From: Sphingopyxis sp.
Lineage (GTDB): Bacteria > Pseudomonadota > Alphaproteobacteria > Sphingomonadales > Sphingomonadaceae
Assembly: GCA_017745175.1 (NCBI GenBank)
Contig: JAGHZY010000010.1
Span: forward strand, 34,414 to 98,413
Length of the DNA stretch: 64,000 bases
Direction of reading: 5' to 3'
A program made the translations under genes and the position numbers. Below the pieces are notes generated by a model. It was not told the DNA's origin. It saw nothing but the letters and a program-made list of their open reading frames with translations, and searched no databases. Each line of letters starts with the position of its first letter. Position 1 is the stretch's first letter. Positions 8,687-17,335 of the stretch are shown here, in pieces.

Positions 8687-9433
8687 CTAGCCGGCACGGA
8701 GCAACATATCGGACCGGAGCGCGAGCAGTTCGCCGCCGAGTGCCTCGATCTCGGAAGCGCTGCGCGACCCGGCGACGATTGACGCCGACAGGCAAAAACC
8801 GGGGGGGATGTCGGCGATGCCGGCTGCGACGGTGCAAACGCCGCGGTGCGTATAGCCCTTGTCGATCGCAAAGCCCCTCGCCTTCGCCTCGCCAATCTGC
8901 CGGGTATAGGTTTCGAACGGCAGTTCGGCCTGCCAGCGCACCGGGGCAAATCGGCGTGCCAGTTCGGCGTCGCTCGCCGCTTGCGCCGCTGCGATCGCCC
9001 GTCCCGCCGCGCCGCCGCCGAGCGGCTGGCGCTGATCGTCGGCAAGGCTGAGGCGCATGCCCGCATTGCTTTCGGCGCGGACGACGAGCTGCATGCGGTC
9101 GCGCGAGACGATCTTCCAGAGGCCCACCGCCGCTTCGGCTTTTTGCGCGAAATGCGCCATCAGCGGCTGCGCCGCGTCGACGAGCCGCGCGGCGTGGCTG
9201 TCGCGCAGCGCCTCGGCCGCCTGCCAGGCGGGTGCCAGCCGATATTGCTTCGTGCGCGCATCGCGCTCGACTGCACCCTCGGCGACGAGGGTTTTCAGCA
9301 GGTTGAGGCCACTCGAGGGGCTGAGACCGATGAGGCGGCCGATATCCGACAGGGTCAGCGGACCCGATTCCGCGAGCAGGCGGAGGATGGCGAAGGCTTG
9401 CGCGACGGAGCGAACGGGGCCGGTCATCGGCAT
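8687..9433 (-). CDS. IclR-family transcriptional regulator
   Basis: 248 residues. Seen: an N-terminal winged helix-turn-helix (about 9-75; SVAQAFAILRLLAE, TLSDIGRLIGLSPSSGLNLLKTL) and a C-terminal IclR effector-binding domain (about 80-245) with the GYTHRGVCTVAAGI segment. Members usually repress or activate a neighbouring catabolic operon in response to a small carboxylic or aromatic acid. It is divergent from the SDR/acyl-CoA operon with a 99-bp intergenic region carrying an inverted repeat, so it most likely controls that operon and itself. The second Met (start 9427) is an alternative start. Confidence 0.9.
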   Translation of the reverse strand: MPMTGPVRSVAQAFAILRLLAESGPLTLSDIGRLIGLSPSSGLNLLKTLVAEGAVERDARTKQYRLAPAWQAAEALRDSHAARLVDAAQPLMAHFAQKAEAAVGLWKIVSRDRMQLVVRAESNAGMRLSLADDQRQPLGGGAAGRAIAAAQAASDAELARRFAPVRWQAELPFETYTRQIGEAKARGFAIDKGYTHRGVCTVAAGIADIPPGFCLSASIVAGSRSASEIEALGGELLALRSDMLLRAG

Positions 9434-9439
9434 CGAGTA

Positions 9440-9457
9440 TTTTCAATCATGTGAAAA
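9440..9457. promoter_or_regulatory. Candidate IclR operator
   Basis: An AT-rich inverted repeat TTTTCA-N6-TGAAAA sits 7 bp upstream of the iclR-like start and about 75 bp upstream of the SDR gene. IclR-type proteins bind short AT-rich palindromes in such divergent intervals. Position and symmetry are seen; binding is inferred. Confidence 0.45.
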
Positions 9458-9532
9458 ATCAATTCTGAATGTTGAAATGATGCGAAGGAACGCATATCGC
9501 GCTATCGACACGAATCGAACGGGAGAGCGGCC

Positions 9533-10450
9533 ATGAACGGATGCCTCGACGGAAAGGTCGTCGCGATTACCGGCGCCGGGCGCGGAATCGGGCGCGAGCT
9601 CGCGCTGCATTGCGCGGCGCAGGGCGCGGCGGTGATCGTCAACGATCCGGGTGTCGCGCAGGCGGGCGAAGGTGGCGACGCTGCCCCGGCCGAGACCACT
9701 GCCAACGACATCGTCGTCGCGGGCGGCAAGGCGGCGCCCAATTTCGGCAATGTCGCTGACCCCAAGGAAGCCGCAGGCATCATCGAGGACGCGGTGGCGA
9801 AGTTCGGCCGCATCGACGCGGTCGTGAACAACGCCGGCATCCTCCGCGACACCATCTGGCACAAGATGAGCTACGAGGACTGGAAGAGCGTCCTCGAGGT
9901 CAACCTCACCGGCGTCTTCAACGTCTCGAAGGCTGCGACGCCGTATTTTCGCGAACAGCAGTCGGGGAGCTTCATCCACTTCACCTCGACCAGCGGGCTG
10001 ATCGGCAACATCGGCCAGGCGAATTATTCGGCGGCCAAGCTCGGCGTCGTCGCGCTGTCGCAGTCGATCGCGCTCGACATGGCGCGCGTCGGGGTGCGCT
10101 CGAACTGTATTGCCCCCTTCGCATGGAGCCGCATGACCTCGTCGATCCCCGCGACGACGCCCGCCGAGCAGGAACGCGTCAAGCGCCTGCAGGAAATGTC
10201 GGCGGACAAGATCGCGCCGCTCGTCGCCTATCTCGCCTCGGACCTGTCGAGAGACGTCACCAACCAGATTTTCAGCGTCCGCAAGAACGAGATTCTGCTC
10301 TTTTCGAAGCCGCGCCCCGTCCGCTCGATGACGAAGCTTGAGGGCTGGACCGCCGAGGCGATCGCCGACGAGCTGATCCCCGCCTTCCGCCCCGCCTTCG
10401 CGCGCGCCGACGAGGTGTCGGCGCATGTCTTCCCCTACGACCCGATCTGA
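9533..10450 (+). CDS. SDR-family dehydrogenase, MFE-2-type 3-hydroxyacyl-CoA dehydrogenase-like
   Basis: 305 residues, first gene of the IclR-adjacent operon, with GGGAGAG about 5 nt before the ATG. Seen: the NAD(P)-binding motif TGAGRGIG (13-20), VNNAGIL, and the catalytic YxxxK (Tyr165, Lys169). The insertion VNDPGVAQAGEGGDAAPAE and the long C-terminal part resemble the dehydrogenase domain of peroxisomal multifunctional enzyme type 2 and related acyl-CoA SDRs. Inferred: oxidation of a hydroxyacyl-CoA in a beta-oxidation-like pathway. Substrate unknown. Confidence 0.82.
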   Translation: MNGCLDGKVVAITGAGRGIGRELALHCAAQGAAVIVNDPGVAQAGEGGDAAPAETTANDIVVAGGKAAPNFGNVADPKEAAGIIEDAVAKFGRIDAVVNNAGILRDTIWHKMSYEDWKSVLEVNLTGVFNVSKAATPYFREQQSGSFIHFTSTSGLIGNIGQANYSAAKLGVVALSQSIALDMARVGVRSNCIAPFAWSRMTSSIPATTPAEQERVKRLQEMSADKIAPLVAYLASDLSRDVTNQIFSVRKNEILLFSKPRPVRSMTKLEGWTAEAIADELIPAFRPAFARADEVSAHVFPYDPI

Positions 10451-10460
10451 GGATAAGCCC

Positions 10461-11630
10461 ATGAGCAACCCCGGCATGGACGCCGACGTCTTCGAACAGT
10501 TCATCGAACAGCTCGAACGCTATGTGCGCGACCGCCTTCTCCCCGCCGAGAAGGAGATCATCGAGAGCGACGCGATCCCCGATGATATCCTGTCCGAGAT
10601 GCGCGACATGGGCCTGTTCGGCCTGACGATCCCCGAGGAGCATGGCGGCGCGGGGATGAATGTCAGCCAATATATCAGGACGATCCATACGCTGAGCTAT
10701 GCGATGCCGGCGTTCCGTTCGATCATCTCGATCAACATCGGCATGTTCGCGTCGGCGCTGAAGAATGGCGGGACCGAAGCGCAGAAGGCCGAATGGCTGC
10801 CGCGTGTCGCTTCGGGCGAAATCGCGTGCTTCGGCCTGACCGAGCCGGGCTCGGGATCGGACTCGGCGGGGCTTCAGACCACCGCGACACAGACCGACAA
10901 CGGCTGGATTCTGAACGGCACCAAGCGTTACATCACCAACTCGCCCTTCGCGAAGGTCGGCCTGATCATGGCGCGGACCAGCAAGGAAAATCTGCCGAAG
11001 AATGCGCATGTCTCGGCTTTCGTCGTGCCCTTCGACGCCCCGGGCATCACCATCGGCAGGTCGGACAAGAAGATGGGCCAGTCGGGCAGCCATATCGCCG
11101 ATGTCGTGATGGACGACGTCCGCGTCGGCGGCGAAGCGCTGCTCGGCGGTGAACTCGGCAAGGGCTTTGCCTATGCGATGATGAGCCTCGACAATGGCCG
11201 CATGTCGGTCGGCGCCGCGGCCACGGCTTACGCGCGCCGCGCGCTCGACAGCGCGGTGCGCTATGCGACCGAGCGCAAGGCGTTCGGCGAGCCGATCGCC
11301 AACTTCCAGCTGATCCAGCAGATGCTCGCGCAGAGCGAGATCGACATCTATGCCGCCGAATGCATGATGGAGGACGTCACGCGCCGCGCCGACGCGGGCG
11401 AGAATGTCCTGCGCAAGGCTGCGGCGTTCAAGGTCTTCGCGTCCGAAATGTGCGGCCGCGTCGTCGACGCCTGCGTGCAGGTCTATGGCGGCGCAGGCTA
11501 TCTCGCCGAATATGACGCCGAACGCTTCTTCCGCGATGCGCGCATCTACCGCATCTACGAAGGCACGACGCAGATCCTGCAGCTCCAGATCGCGAAGCAT
11601 ATGCTGCGCGAGTTTGCGGCAGCGAACTGA
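10461..11630 (+). CDS. Acyl-CoA dehydrogenase
   Basis: 389 residues. FAD-dependent alpha,beta-desaturation of an acyl-CoA thioester. Seen: the signature FGLTEPGSGSD, the C-terminal helical domain with RKAFGEPIANFQ, and the catalytic base Glu367 in IYEGTTQI. The frame runs 36 bp further upstream into the SDR gene, but ATG 10461 follows a CTGAGGA ribosome site and gives the family length. The stop codon overlaps the ATG of the CoA-transferase (TGATG), implying coupled translation. Chain-length or ring preference cannot be read from the sequence. Confidence 0.92.
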   Translation: MSNPGMDADVFEQFIEQLERYVRDRLLPAEKEIIESDAIPDDILSEMRDMGLFGLTIPEEHGGAGMNVSQYIRTIHTLSYAMPAFRSIISINIGMFASALKNGGTEAQKAEWLPRVASGEIACFGLTEPGSGSDSAGLQTTATQTDNGWILNGTKRYITNSPFAKVGLIMARTSKENLPKNAHVSAFVVPFDAPGITIGRSDKKMGQSGSHIADVVMDDVRVGGEALLGGELGKGFAYAMMSLDNGRMSVGAAATAYARRALDSAVRYATERKAFGEPIANFQLIQQMLAQSEIDIYAAECMMEDVTRRADAGENVLRKAAAFKVFASEMCGRVVDACVQVYGGAGYLAEYDAERFFRDARIYRIYEGTTQILQLQIAKHMLREFAAAN

Positions 11631-12838
11631 TGTACCAATTGCTGTCCGGCCTGTCGGTGATCGAGGCGTCGTCCTTCGTCGCCTCGCCCACGGCCGGACT
11701 CTATTGCGCGCAGTTCGGCGCCGAGGTGATCCGCGTCGACCAGATCGGCGGCGGCCCCGATTTCCGGCGCTGGCCGGTCACGGCAGAAAACAACTCGCTC
11801 TATTGGGAAAATCTCAATCGCGCGAAAAAGTCGGTCGCGCTGGATCTGTCCAGACCCGAAGGGCGCGAGCTGCTCAAGGAGCTGGTGCGCGCGACGGGCC
11901 AGTTCATCACCAACTTCCCCGTCGACGGATTCCTGTCGCACGCGAAGCTCGCCGAGGCCCGCGCCGACCTGATCACCGTGCGCGTGATGGGCTGGGCCGA
12001 CGGCTCGCCCGCGCTCGATTACACGGTGAACAACAGCGTCGGCTATCCGATGCTCACCGGCGCCGGACCCGAACCGGTCAATCATGTGCTTCCGGCATGG
12101 GATCTGCTCACCGGCGCCTATGCCGCCTTCGCGCTGCTCGCGGCGATCCAGCGGCGGAGCGTCAGCGGCGAAGGCGGCGAGGTGCGCATCCCGCTCTCCG
12201 ACGTCGCGATCGGCACCGTCGCCAACCTCGGCGGCGTCGCCGAGGTGCTCTATTCGGGCGAAAACCGCCCGCGACTCGGCAACGCCGTCTATGGCCTGTT
12301 CGGCCGCGACTTCGTGACGCGCGACGGCGAACGGACGATGATCGTCGTCGTCACCTCGCGCCAATGGGCGAACCTGATCGCGGCGCTGAACCTCGGCGAT
12401 GCGATTGCAGCGATCGAAAGCGCGCGCGGTGTCTCTTTTGCGAAGGACGACGGCCTCCGCTTCGACCATCGCGACGCGCTCTATCCGCTGTTCGAACAGG
12501 CGATCGGTGCGCGCGATCACGCCGACCTCGCCGCTGCCTTCGATGCGGGCGGGATCGTCCACTCGGCGTACCGCACGATGGCCGACGCGGTGCGGGATCC
12601 GGCGCTCGTCGCGAACAACCCGATCTTCGGCGGCGCCGCCGACCCCAGCGGCTTCGCCTATCCCGCCGCGGGCGCCTTCTCGACCATACCTCAGGTCGAA
12701 CGCAAACCGCCCCGCCCTGCCCCGCTCAACGGCCAGCACAGCGAAGAAGTTCTCGCTGTCCGCCTTTCGCTTTCCTCGGGCGAGATCGCCCGCCTGATCG
12801 ATGCCGGCATCGTCGGCACATCCAAAACCGGAGACTGA
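11630..12838 (+). CDS. CaiB/BaiF family III CoA-transferase
   Basis: 402 residues. Moves CoA from a donor thioester onto a free carboxylic acid. Seen: the N-terminal motif IEASSFVASPTAGLYCAQFGAEVIRV-type (split here: SFVASPTAGLYC then QFGAEVIRVD), GGGPDFRRWP, and the probable catalytic Asp158 in LPAWDLLTG. In the operon it is the only enzyme able to activate a free acid, so it probably introduces the substrate into the pathway (inference). Starts on the last base of the preceding stop codon. Confidence 0.9.
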   Translation: MYQLLSGLSVIEASSFVASPTAGLYCAQFGAEVIRVDQIGGGPDFRRWPVTAENNSLYWENLNRAKKSVALDLSRPEGRELLKELVRATGQFITNFPVDGFLSHAKLAEARADLITVRVMGWADGSPALDYTVNNSVGYPMLTGAGPEPVNHVLPAWDLLTGAYAAFALLAAIQRRSVSGEGGEVRIPLSDVAIGTVANLGGVAEVLYSGENRPRLGNAVYGLFGRDFVTRDGERTMIVVVTSRQWANLIAALNLGDAIAAIESARGVSFAKDDGLRFDHRDALYPLFEQAIGARDHADLAAAFDAGGIVHSAYRTMADAVRDPALVANNPIFGGAADPSGFAYPAAGAFSTIPQVERKPPRPAPLNGQHSEEVLAVRLSLSSGEIARLIDAGIVGTSKTGD

Positions 12839-12841
12839 CCC

Positions 12842-14056
12842 ATGACCCTTCGCCGCGCCGCCATCGTCGCCCCGATCCGCACCGCCGTCGGCAAGTTCGG
12901 CGGCTCGCTCTCGTCGATCACCGCCGGCGACCTCGGCGCAGTCATCCTGAAGGCGCTGATCGAGCGCACGAAAATCGACCCCGCGCGCGTCGACGATGTC
13001 GTTTTCAGCCAAGGCTATGGCAACGCCGAGGCGCCGAGCATCGGCCACTGGTCGTGGCTTGCCGCGGGCCTGCCGCTCGAGGTGCCGGGCTACCAGCTCG
13101 ACCGTCGCTGCGGCTCCGGCCTGCAGGCGGTCGTCAACGCCGCGATGATGGTCCAGACCGGCATGTCCGACGTCGTCGTCGCGGGCGGCGTGGAATCGAT
13201 GTCGAACGTCGAGCACTATACGACCGACGTCCGCAAGGGCATCCGCGCGGGCAACCTCACGCTCCACGACCGGCTGACGCGCGGCCGCCTGATGTCGCAG
13301 CCGATCGAGCGCTTCGGTGTCATCACCGGCATGATCGAGACCGCCGAGAATCTGGCAAAGGATTATGACATCAGCCGCGAGGCGTGCGACGCCTATGCCG
13401 TGCGCAGCCATCAGCGCGCCGCCGCCGCATGGGCGAACGGGCTGTTCGACGACGAGCTCGTGCCCGTGTCGGTGCCGCAGAAGAAGGGCGATCCGGTCGT
13501 CTTCGCGCACGACGAGGGCTACCGCGCCGACGCCACGCTGGAATCGCTCGGCAAGCTCAAGCCGCTCGAAGGCGGGGTGGTCACCGCGGGCAATGCCAGC
13601 CAGCAGAATGACGCCGCCGCCGCGTGCCTCGTGGTCGCCGAGGACAAGCTCGACGAGCTCGGGCTCACGCCCGTCGCCTGGTACCACAGCTCGGCCGCCG
13701 CGGGCTGCGATCCCAGCCGCATGGGCATCGGCCCGGTGCCCGCGGTCGAACGCCTTTTCGCGCGCAATGGCCTCGGCTGGGGCGATATCGATCTTGTCGA
13801 ACTCAACGAAGCCTTCGCGCCGCAGGTGCTCGCGGTGCTCAAGGGCTGGGGCTGGTCGGAGGGCGACAGCCGGAACGAGATTCTGAACGTCAATGGCTCG
13901 GGGATCTCGCTCGGCCACCCGATCGGCGCGACCGGCGGGCGCATCCTCGCCAATCTGACGCGCGAACTCGTCCGCAGGGACGGTCGCTACGGCCTTGAAA
14001 CCATGTGCATCGGCGGCGGTCAGGGCATCGCCGCGATCTTCGAGCGCGCAGCCTGA
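12842..14056 (+). CDS. Thiolase (acetyl-CoA acetyltransferase / 3-ketoacyl-CoA thiolase)
   Basis: 404 residues. Seen: the acyl-enzyme Cys90 in RRCGSG, the NEAFAPQ segment, His359 in SLGHPIGATGGR and the second catalytic Cys389 in TMCIGGGQG, which together make an active thiolase. In this operon it would cleave a 3-ketoacyl-CoA to release acetyl- or propionyl-CoA (inference). Three bp after the CoA-transferase gene and two bp before the next start. The family assignment is firm, the exact substrate is not. Confidence 0.93.
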   Translation: MTLRRAAIVAPIRTAVGKFGGSLSSITAGDLGAVILKALIERTKIDPARVDDVVFSQGYGNAEAPSIGHWSWLAAGLPLEVPGYQLDRRCGSGLQAVVNAAMMVQTGMSDVVVAGGVESMSNVEHYTTDVRKGIRAGNLTLHDRLTRGRLMSQPIERFGVITGMIETAENLAKDYDISREACDAYAVRSHQRAAAAWANGLFDDELVPVSVPQKKGDPVVFAHDEGYRADATLESLGKLKPLEGGVVTAGNASQQNDAAAACLVVAEDKLDELGLTPVAWYHSSAAAGCDPSRMGIGPVPAVERLFARNGLGWGDIDLVELNEAFAPQVLAVLKGWGWSEGDSRNEILNVNGSGISLGHPIGATGGRILANLTRELVRRDGRYGLETMCIGGGQGIAAIFERAA

Positions 14057-14058
14057 GC

Positions 14059-15651
14059 GTGAGCGACCTGCGAGCGGCCCTGACGGCGGCACGGGCCTAT
14101 CGAGGCGCTGCACAAGCCGCGCTCACCGACCGGCTGGCTGCCAGCCCGATCGATAACGAGCAGCGCGCTGCGCACGGTTTTGCATGGGTCGCCACGACGG
14201 TCGCAGCGCTCGAAGCGACCCTGGCGTGGTGTGAGTCCGGCCGGGACTCGAACCCCCTCGACGCAAAGATCGCCACGCTCGCCTTCGCCGAAGGCGTGGG
14301 CCAGCTCACCGGCGGTCTGCCGATGGGCCAGAATGAAATCTTCCGCTCCCCCGACCTCGGCCTCACCGTCGCTGCGCGCTCGCTGGCTGATGCCTGCGCC
14401 AACCTGCTCGGCGCCGATCATGCCGCGACCCGCGCCGAAGTCGCCGCCGCGCTTGCCGAGGGCCATTGGCCGAGCGAGACCCTCCACGACGCCGATCTCG
14501 ACGCAATCCGCGATCAGTACCGCCGCTTCACCGACGCCGCGATTATCCCGCACGCGCACGGCTGGCACCTCGCCAACGACCTGATCCCCGATGCGACGGT
14601 TCGGGCGATGGCCGAACTCGGCACCTTCGGCGTCTGCATTCCCGGGGAATATGGCGGGCTCGGTCTCGGCAAGCTCGTCATGTGCATCGTCACCGAAGAA
14701 CTGTCGCGCGGCTGGATCGGCACCGGCTCGCTCGGCACGCGATCGGAAATCGCGGGCGAGCTGATCGTCCTCGGCGGCACCGACGCGCAGAAGGCCGAAT
14801 GGCTGCCGCGGATCGCCAGCGGCGAAATCCTGCCCACCGCGGTCTTTACCGAACCCGATGTCGGGTCCGACCTCGGCTCGCTCCAGACGAAAGCGCGCCT
14901 TGAGGGCGACTGCTGGATCATCGACGGGGCAAAGAACTGGATCACCCACGCTGCGCGCTCGGACCTGATGACCCTGCTCGCGCGCACCCTGCCCGACGCA
15001 AAGGGCTATGCGGGCCTCTCGATGCTGCTCGTCCCCAAGCCGCGCGGGACCGGGACCGATCCCTTCCCCGCCGCCGGCATGACGGGCAGCGAGATCGAGG
15101 TGCTCGGCTATCGCGGGATGCGCGAATATGCACTGCAGTTCGATGGCATGACGGCACCTGCCGACGCGCTGCTCGGCGACGAGGAGGGCCAGGGCTTCAA
15201 GCAACTCATGCGGACCTTCGAGGGCGCGCGTATCCAGACCGCCGCACGCGCCGTCGGGGTTGCGCGCCGCGCGCTCGAACTGGGGCTCGACTATGCGCTC
15301 AGCCGCAAACAGTTCGGCAAGGCGATCGTCCACTTCCCGCGCGTGTCGGACAAGCTCGCGATGAGCCTCGTCGATTTCGTCATGGCGCGCGAGCTGAGCT
15401 ATTCCGCCGCGCGCGCCAAGGACAGCGGCAAGCGCTGCGATATCGAGGCGGGCATGGCCAAGCTGCTCGGCGCGCGCGCTGCCTGGTCGAACGCCGACGC
15501 CGCGCTGCAGATCCACGGGGGCAACGGCTATGCGCTCGAATATGAGATCAGCCGCATCCTCTGCGACGCGCGTATCCTCAATATCTTCGAGGGCGCGGCC
15601 GAAATTCAGGCGCAGGTGATCGCGCGCGGGCTGGTCGAGGGGCGCAACTAG
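14059..15651 (+). CDS. Acyl-CoA dehydrogenase with N-terminal extension
   Basis: 530 residues from GTG 14059, right after the thiolase stop. Seen: an Ala-rich helical N-terminal region (about 1-130) not found in ordinary ACADs, then the normal fold with TEPDVGSDLGS, RKQFGKAIVHFPRVSDKLA, and a catalytic Glu511 in IFEGAAEI. Its length resembles the FadE/AidB-like long ACAD subgroup. Having two different ACADs in one operon suggests two desaturation steps or a branched/cyclic substrate (inference). Last gene of the operon; a weak hairpin follows at 15674-15690. Confidence 0.87.
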   Translation: MSDLRAALTAARAYRGAAQAALTDRLAASPIDNEQRAAHGFAWVATTVAALEATLAWCESGRDSNPLDAKIATLAFAEGVGQLTGGLPMGQNEIFRSPDLGLTVAARSLADACANLLGADHAATRAEVAAALAEGHWPSETLHDADLDAIRDQYRRFTDAAIIPHAHGWHLANDLIPDATVRAMAELGTFGVCIPGEYGGLGLGKLVMCIVTEELSRGWIGTGSLGTRSEIAGELIVLGGTDAQKAEWLPRIASGEILPTAVFTEPDVGSDLGSLQTKARLEGDCWIIDGAKNWITHAARSDLMTLLARTLPDAKGYAGLSMLLVPKPRGTGTDPFPAAGMTGSEIEVLGYRGMREYALQFDGMTAPADALLGDEEGQGFKQLMRTFEGARIQTAARAVGVARRALELGLDYALSRKQFGKAIVHFPRVSDKLAMSLVDFVMARELSYSAARAKDSGKRCDIEAGMAKLLGARAAWSNADAALQIHGGNGYALEYEISRILCDARILNIFEGAAEIQAQVIARGLVEGRN

Positions 15652-15961
15652 AACCAGAGCGGGGGCTGGCGAACGGGGAAGCCATCCCCGATATTCGACC
15701 TCGGCAGCAGCGGCCATTCGGTTTGTTGGCCATAAGAAGCATCTGGCACGCGATCACGCCGCCGATCGAGCGGCCGTCGGGACCTGTCGGCGTCTGGCTG
15801 GGCGTCGACATATCGAAAAAGCGACCCGGCGCTATCCATGTCCGCGGAAAGTCGCAAGCCCGCCTCCGTCCGTGCGACACCGGTGACCGGGAATGGGGCA
15901 CGCCGGAAATTAGCTACCTACTGACCTTGATTTCGACTCGTGATGCTCTATTCCAACCCCC
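15652..15961. other. Intergenic region, 310 bp
   Basis: Contains a short hairpin CGGGGA-N5-TCCCCG (15674-15690) that could end the acyl-CoA operon, though no T-run follows. The last 60 bp are distinctly more AT-rich (GGAAATTAGCTACCTACTG) and probably hold the promoter of the LuxR-type gene. Open frames crossing the region show no recognisable protein features. A TGGCACG at 15751 lacks a correctly spaced GC and is not a sigma54 promoter. Confidence 0.5.
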
Positions 15962-16441
15962 GTGCAAGGCGACCCCGACAATTACATCAGCCTGCTGTCT
16001 GCCGCGCAGATCGAAACGTTGCGGCATGTTTATGAGCACAAAAATTCCAAGCAGATCGCGCGCCTGATGAACGTCTCGCCGCATACCGTCGACGAACGGG
16101 TACGCCGGGTGTTAAAGAAACTTAATGTTTCCAACAGAATAGAAGCGGCGCGCATCCTCGCGGTTAACGGTGTCTTCGAGCATGTTACCCCTTATCAGCC
16201 TTTGACATATCAATTGATCGACCTAGGCGACGTCCAAAAGGCCAGCGATGGCGAGCCGGGGCGCAGTTCGTTTCGGCGATTTTTCGATATTGGTTCGCCA
16301 TTTCCTACCGCGTCCCAGCCGGCCAACCGGCATGGGTTGATGGAAAGGATAATCTGGCCGATCCTGATCGCATTCGCGACGATTTTGGCCTTCTCCGCCC
16401 TCTATTCGATCCTTGTCGGACTCGGTCGTGTTCTGACTTGA
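15962..16441 (+). CDS. LuxR-type HTH regulator with C-terminal membrane helix
   Basis: 159 residues from GTG 15962. Seen: a GerE/LuxR helix-turn-helix at the N-terminus (about 10-68; LSAAQIETLRHVYEHKNSKQ, then IARLMNVSPHTVDERVRRVL, then LNVSNRIEAARIL), a 50-residue linker, and a C-terminal hydrophobic helix (about 128-155; IIWPILIAFATILAFSALY). The domain order, DNA-binding first and membrane anchor last, is unlike quorum-sensing LuxR proteins and suggests a membrane-tethered regulator. No sensor domain or ligand site is visible. Target unknown; the gene stands upstream of two small genes of unknown function. Confidence 0.8.
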   Translation: MQGDPDNYISLLSAAQIETLRHVYEHKNSKQIARLMNVSPHTVDERVRRVLKKLNVSNRIEAARILAVNGVFEHVTPYQPLTYQLIDLGDVQKASDGEPGRSSFRRFFDIGSPFPTASQPANRHGLMERIIWPILIAFATILAFSALYSILVGLGRVLT

Positions 16442-16499
16442 TGTTCGGACGAATGCTGCGGGGGGGAGCCGGTAGCATTCTTTTTCAAGGAAAAAGAAA

Positions 16500-16868
16500 A
16501 TGCTGAATCAACGAGTTTCAGCGGCGAAGAAGATCGCTTCGGAGCTGCACATGGCCGAAGATGCCATCGACGAGGCGATGATCCGCATCGCCCGGCTCGC
16601 CGCGACGATGCCCGCCGCGCGCCGCGAAACCAACATGTCGGCGATCGTCGGCCAGGAAGCGATGGCGAAGGTCGCAAATGCGCTCGCCGCCGCCGGCGAA
16701 GTCCGCCAGCTGCTGACCGACGCGCATCTGGCGCTGACGGTCACGCAGAAGGAAGTCGGCCTCGGCACGCGCATGTTCGGCGCGGGCGTGAAGCCCGCAT
16801 CGGCGAAGCTGGTCGACGGGGGCAGCAACGACCTGTCGGGCCAGGCACCGTTCGCGAAGGCCGGTTGA
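16500..16868 (+). CDS. Hypothetical Ala-rich helical protein
   Basis: 122 residues, ATG preceded by a good AAGGA ribosome site. Seen: a soluble, almost entirely alpha-helical composition (AEDAIDEAMIRIARLAATMP, EVRQLLTDAHLALTVTQ), no signal peptide, no membrane helix, no Cys. I do not recognise the family. The repeated acidic/amphipathic helices suggest an oligomeric or partner-binding protein. It lies 58 bp after the LuxR-type gene and 25 bp before a membrane protein gene, so it may be cotranscribed with the latter. Confidence 0.65.
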   Translation: MLNQRVSAAKKIASELHMAEDAIDEAMIRIARLAATMPAARRETNMSAIVGQEAMAKVANALAAAGEVRQLLTDAHLALTVTQKEVGLGTRMFGAGVKPASAKLVDGGSNDLSGQAPFAKAG

Positions 16869-16893
16869 TCCGCAAGAAAGGCTGACAGCCACA

Positions 16894-17307
16894 ATGTGGT
16901 CCGTCGCGATCTATTATGTTGTACTGCTCATCACGGTGGCCGTCGCGATCAGACGCGGCGGCCCCCTTGAAAGATGGGCGGCTTACACCGCGCTGATCGC
17001 TTCGGTCCTCACCAGTGCCGTTACGCCCTTTCCGACCTGGAGAGATATCGAACTGAATATCTTCGTCATAGACGTGCTGGTTCTGCTGAGCTTCTGGTTC
17101 ATCGCCATGAAGGCGCACAGTTTCTGGCCGTACTGGATCACCGGGTGGCAGCTCATCGCCATTTTCGGTCATATCCAGAAATATATGTTTTCGGAGATAC
17201 TGGCGCGACCCTATTCGCTCCTCTCGGTTTATATATCCTATCCGATCCTGTTGCTGATCATCTATGCATCAGGGTCGTCCAAGCGACGGAACGACGTTAC
17301 GGCCTGA
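16894..17307 (+). CDS. Hypothetical four-helix membrane protein
   Basis: 137 residues. Seen: about four hydrophobic helices (near 4-18, 30-42, 53-68, 108-127) separated by short loops rich in Trp and Arg (FPTWRDIELN, HSFWPYWITGW). Family not recognised. The DNA is visibly less GC-rich than the flanking metabolic and flagellar genes (for example TTATATATCCTATCC at 17229-17243), which may mean recent acquisition or relaxed selection. No function can be offered. Confidence 0.6.
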   Translation: MWSVAIYYVVLLITVAVAIRRGGPLERWAAYTALIASVLTSAVTPFPTWRDIELNIFVIDVLVLLSFWFIAMKAHSFWPYWITGWQLIAIFGHIQKYMFSEILARPYSLLSVYISYPILLLIIYASGSSKRRNDVTA

Positions 17308-17335
17308 TATGTGGCTCCCCGGGGGGCATCGTCAC

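Noticed and set aside
11404..14113. Very long open frames overlapping the CoA-transferase and thiolase genes (a 654-codon plus-strand frame and an 852-codon minus-strand frame)
   Set aside because: Arg/Ala/His-rich translations without any domain motif; they lie out of frame with genes that have complete active sites. Typical GC-rich shadows.
15751..15768. TGGCACG as a sigma54 promoter before the LuxR-type gene
   Set aside because: The next GC is 11 bp, not 10 bp, after the GG and the -12 element does not resemble TTGC.
15578..16067. Possible small genes in the gap after the second acyl-CoA dehydrogenase
   Set aside because: Minus frame 15578-15901 and plus frame 15723-16067 have low-complexity Arg/Pro/Ser-rich translations, no ribosome site and run into neighbouring genes.
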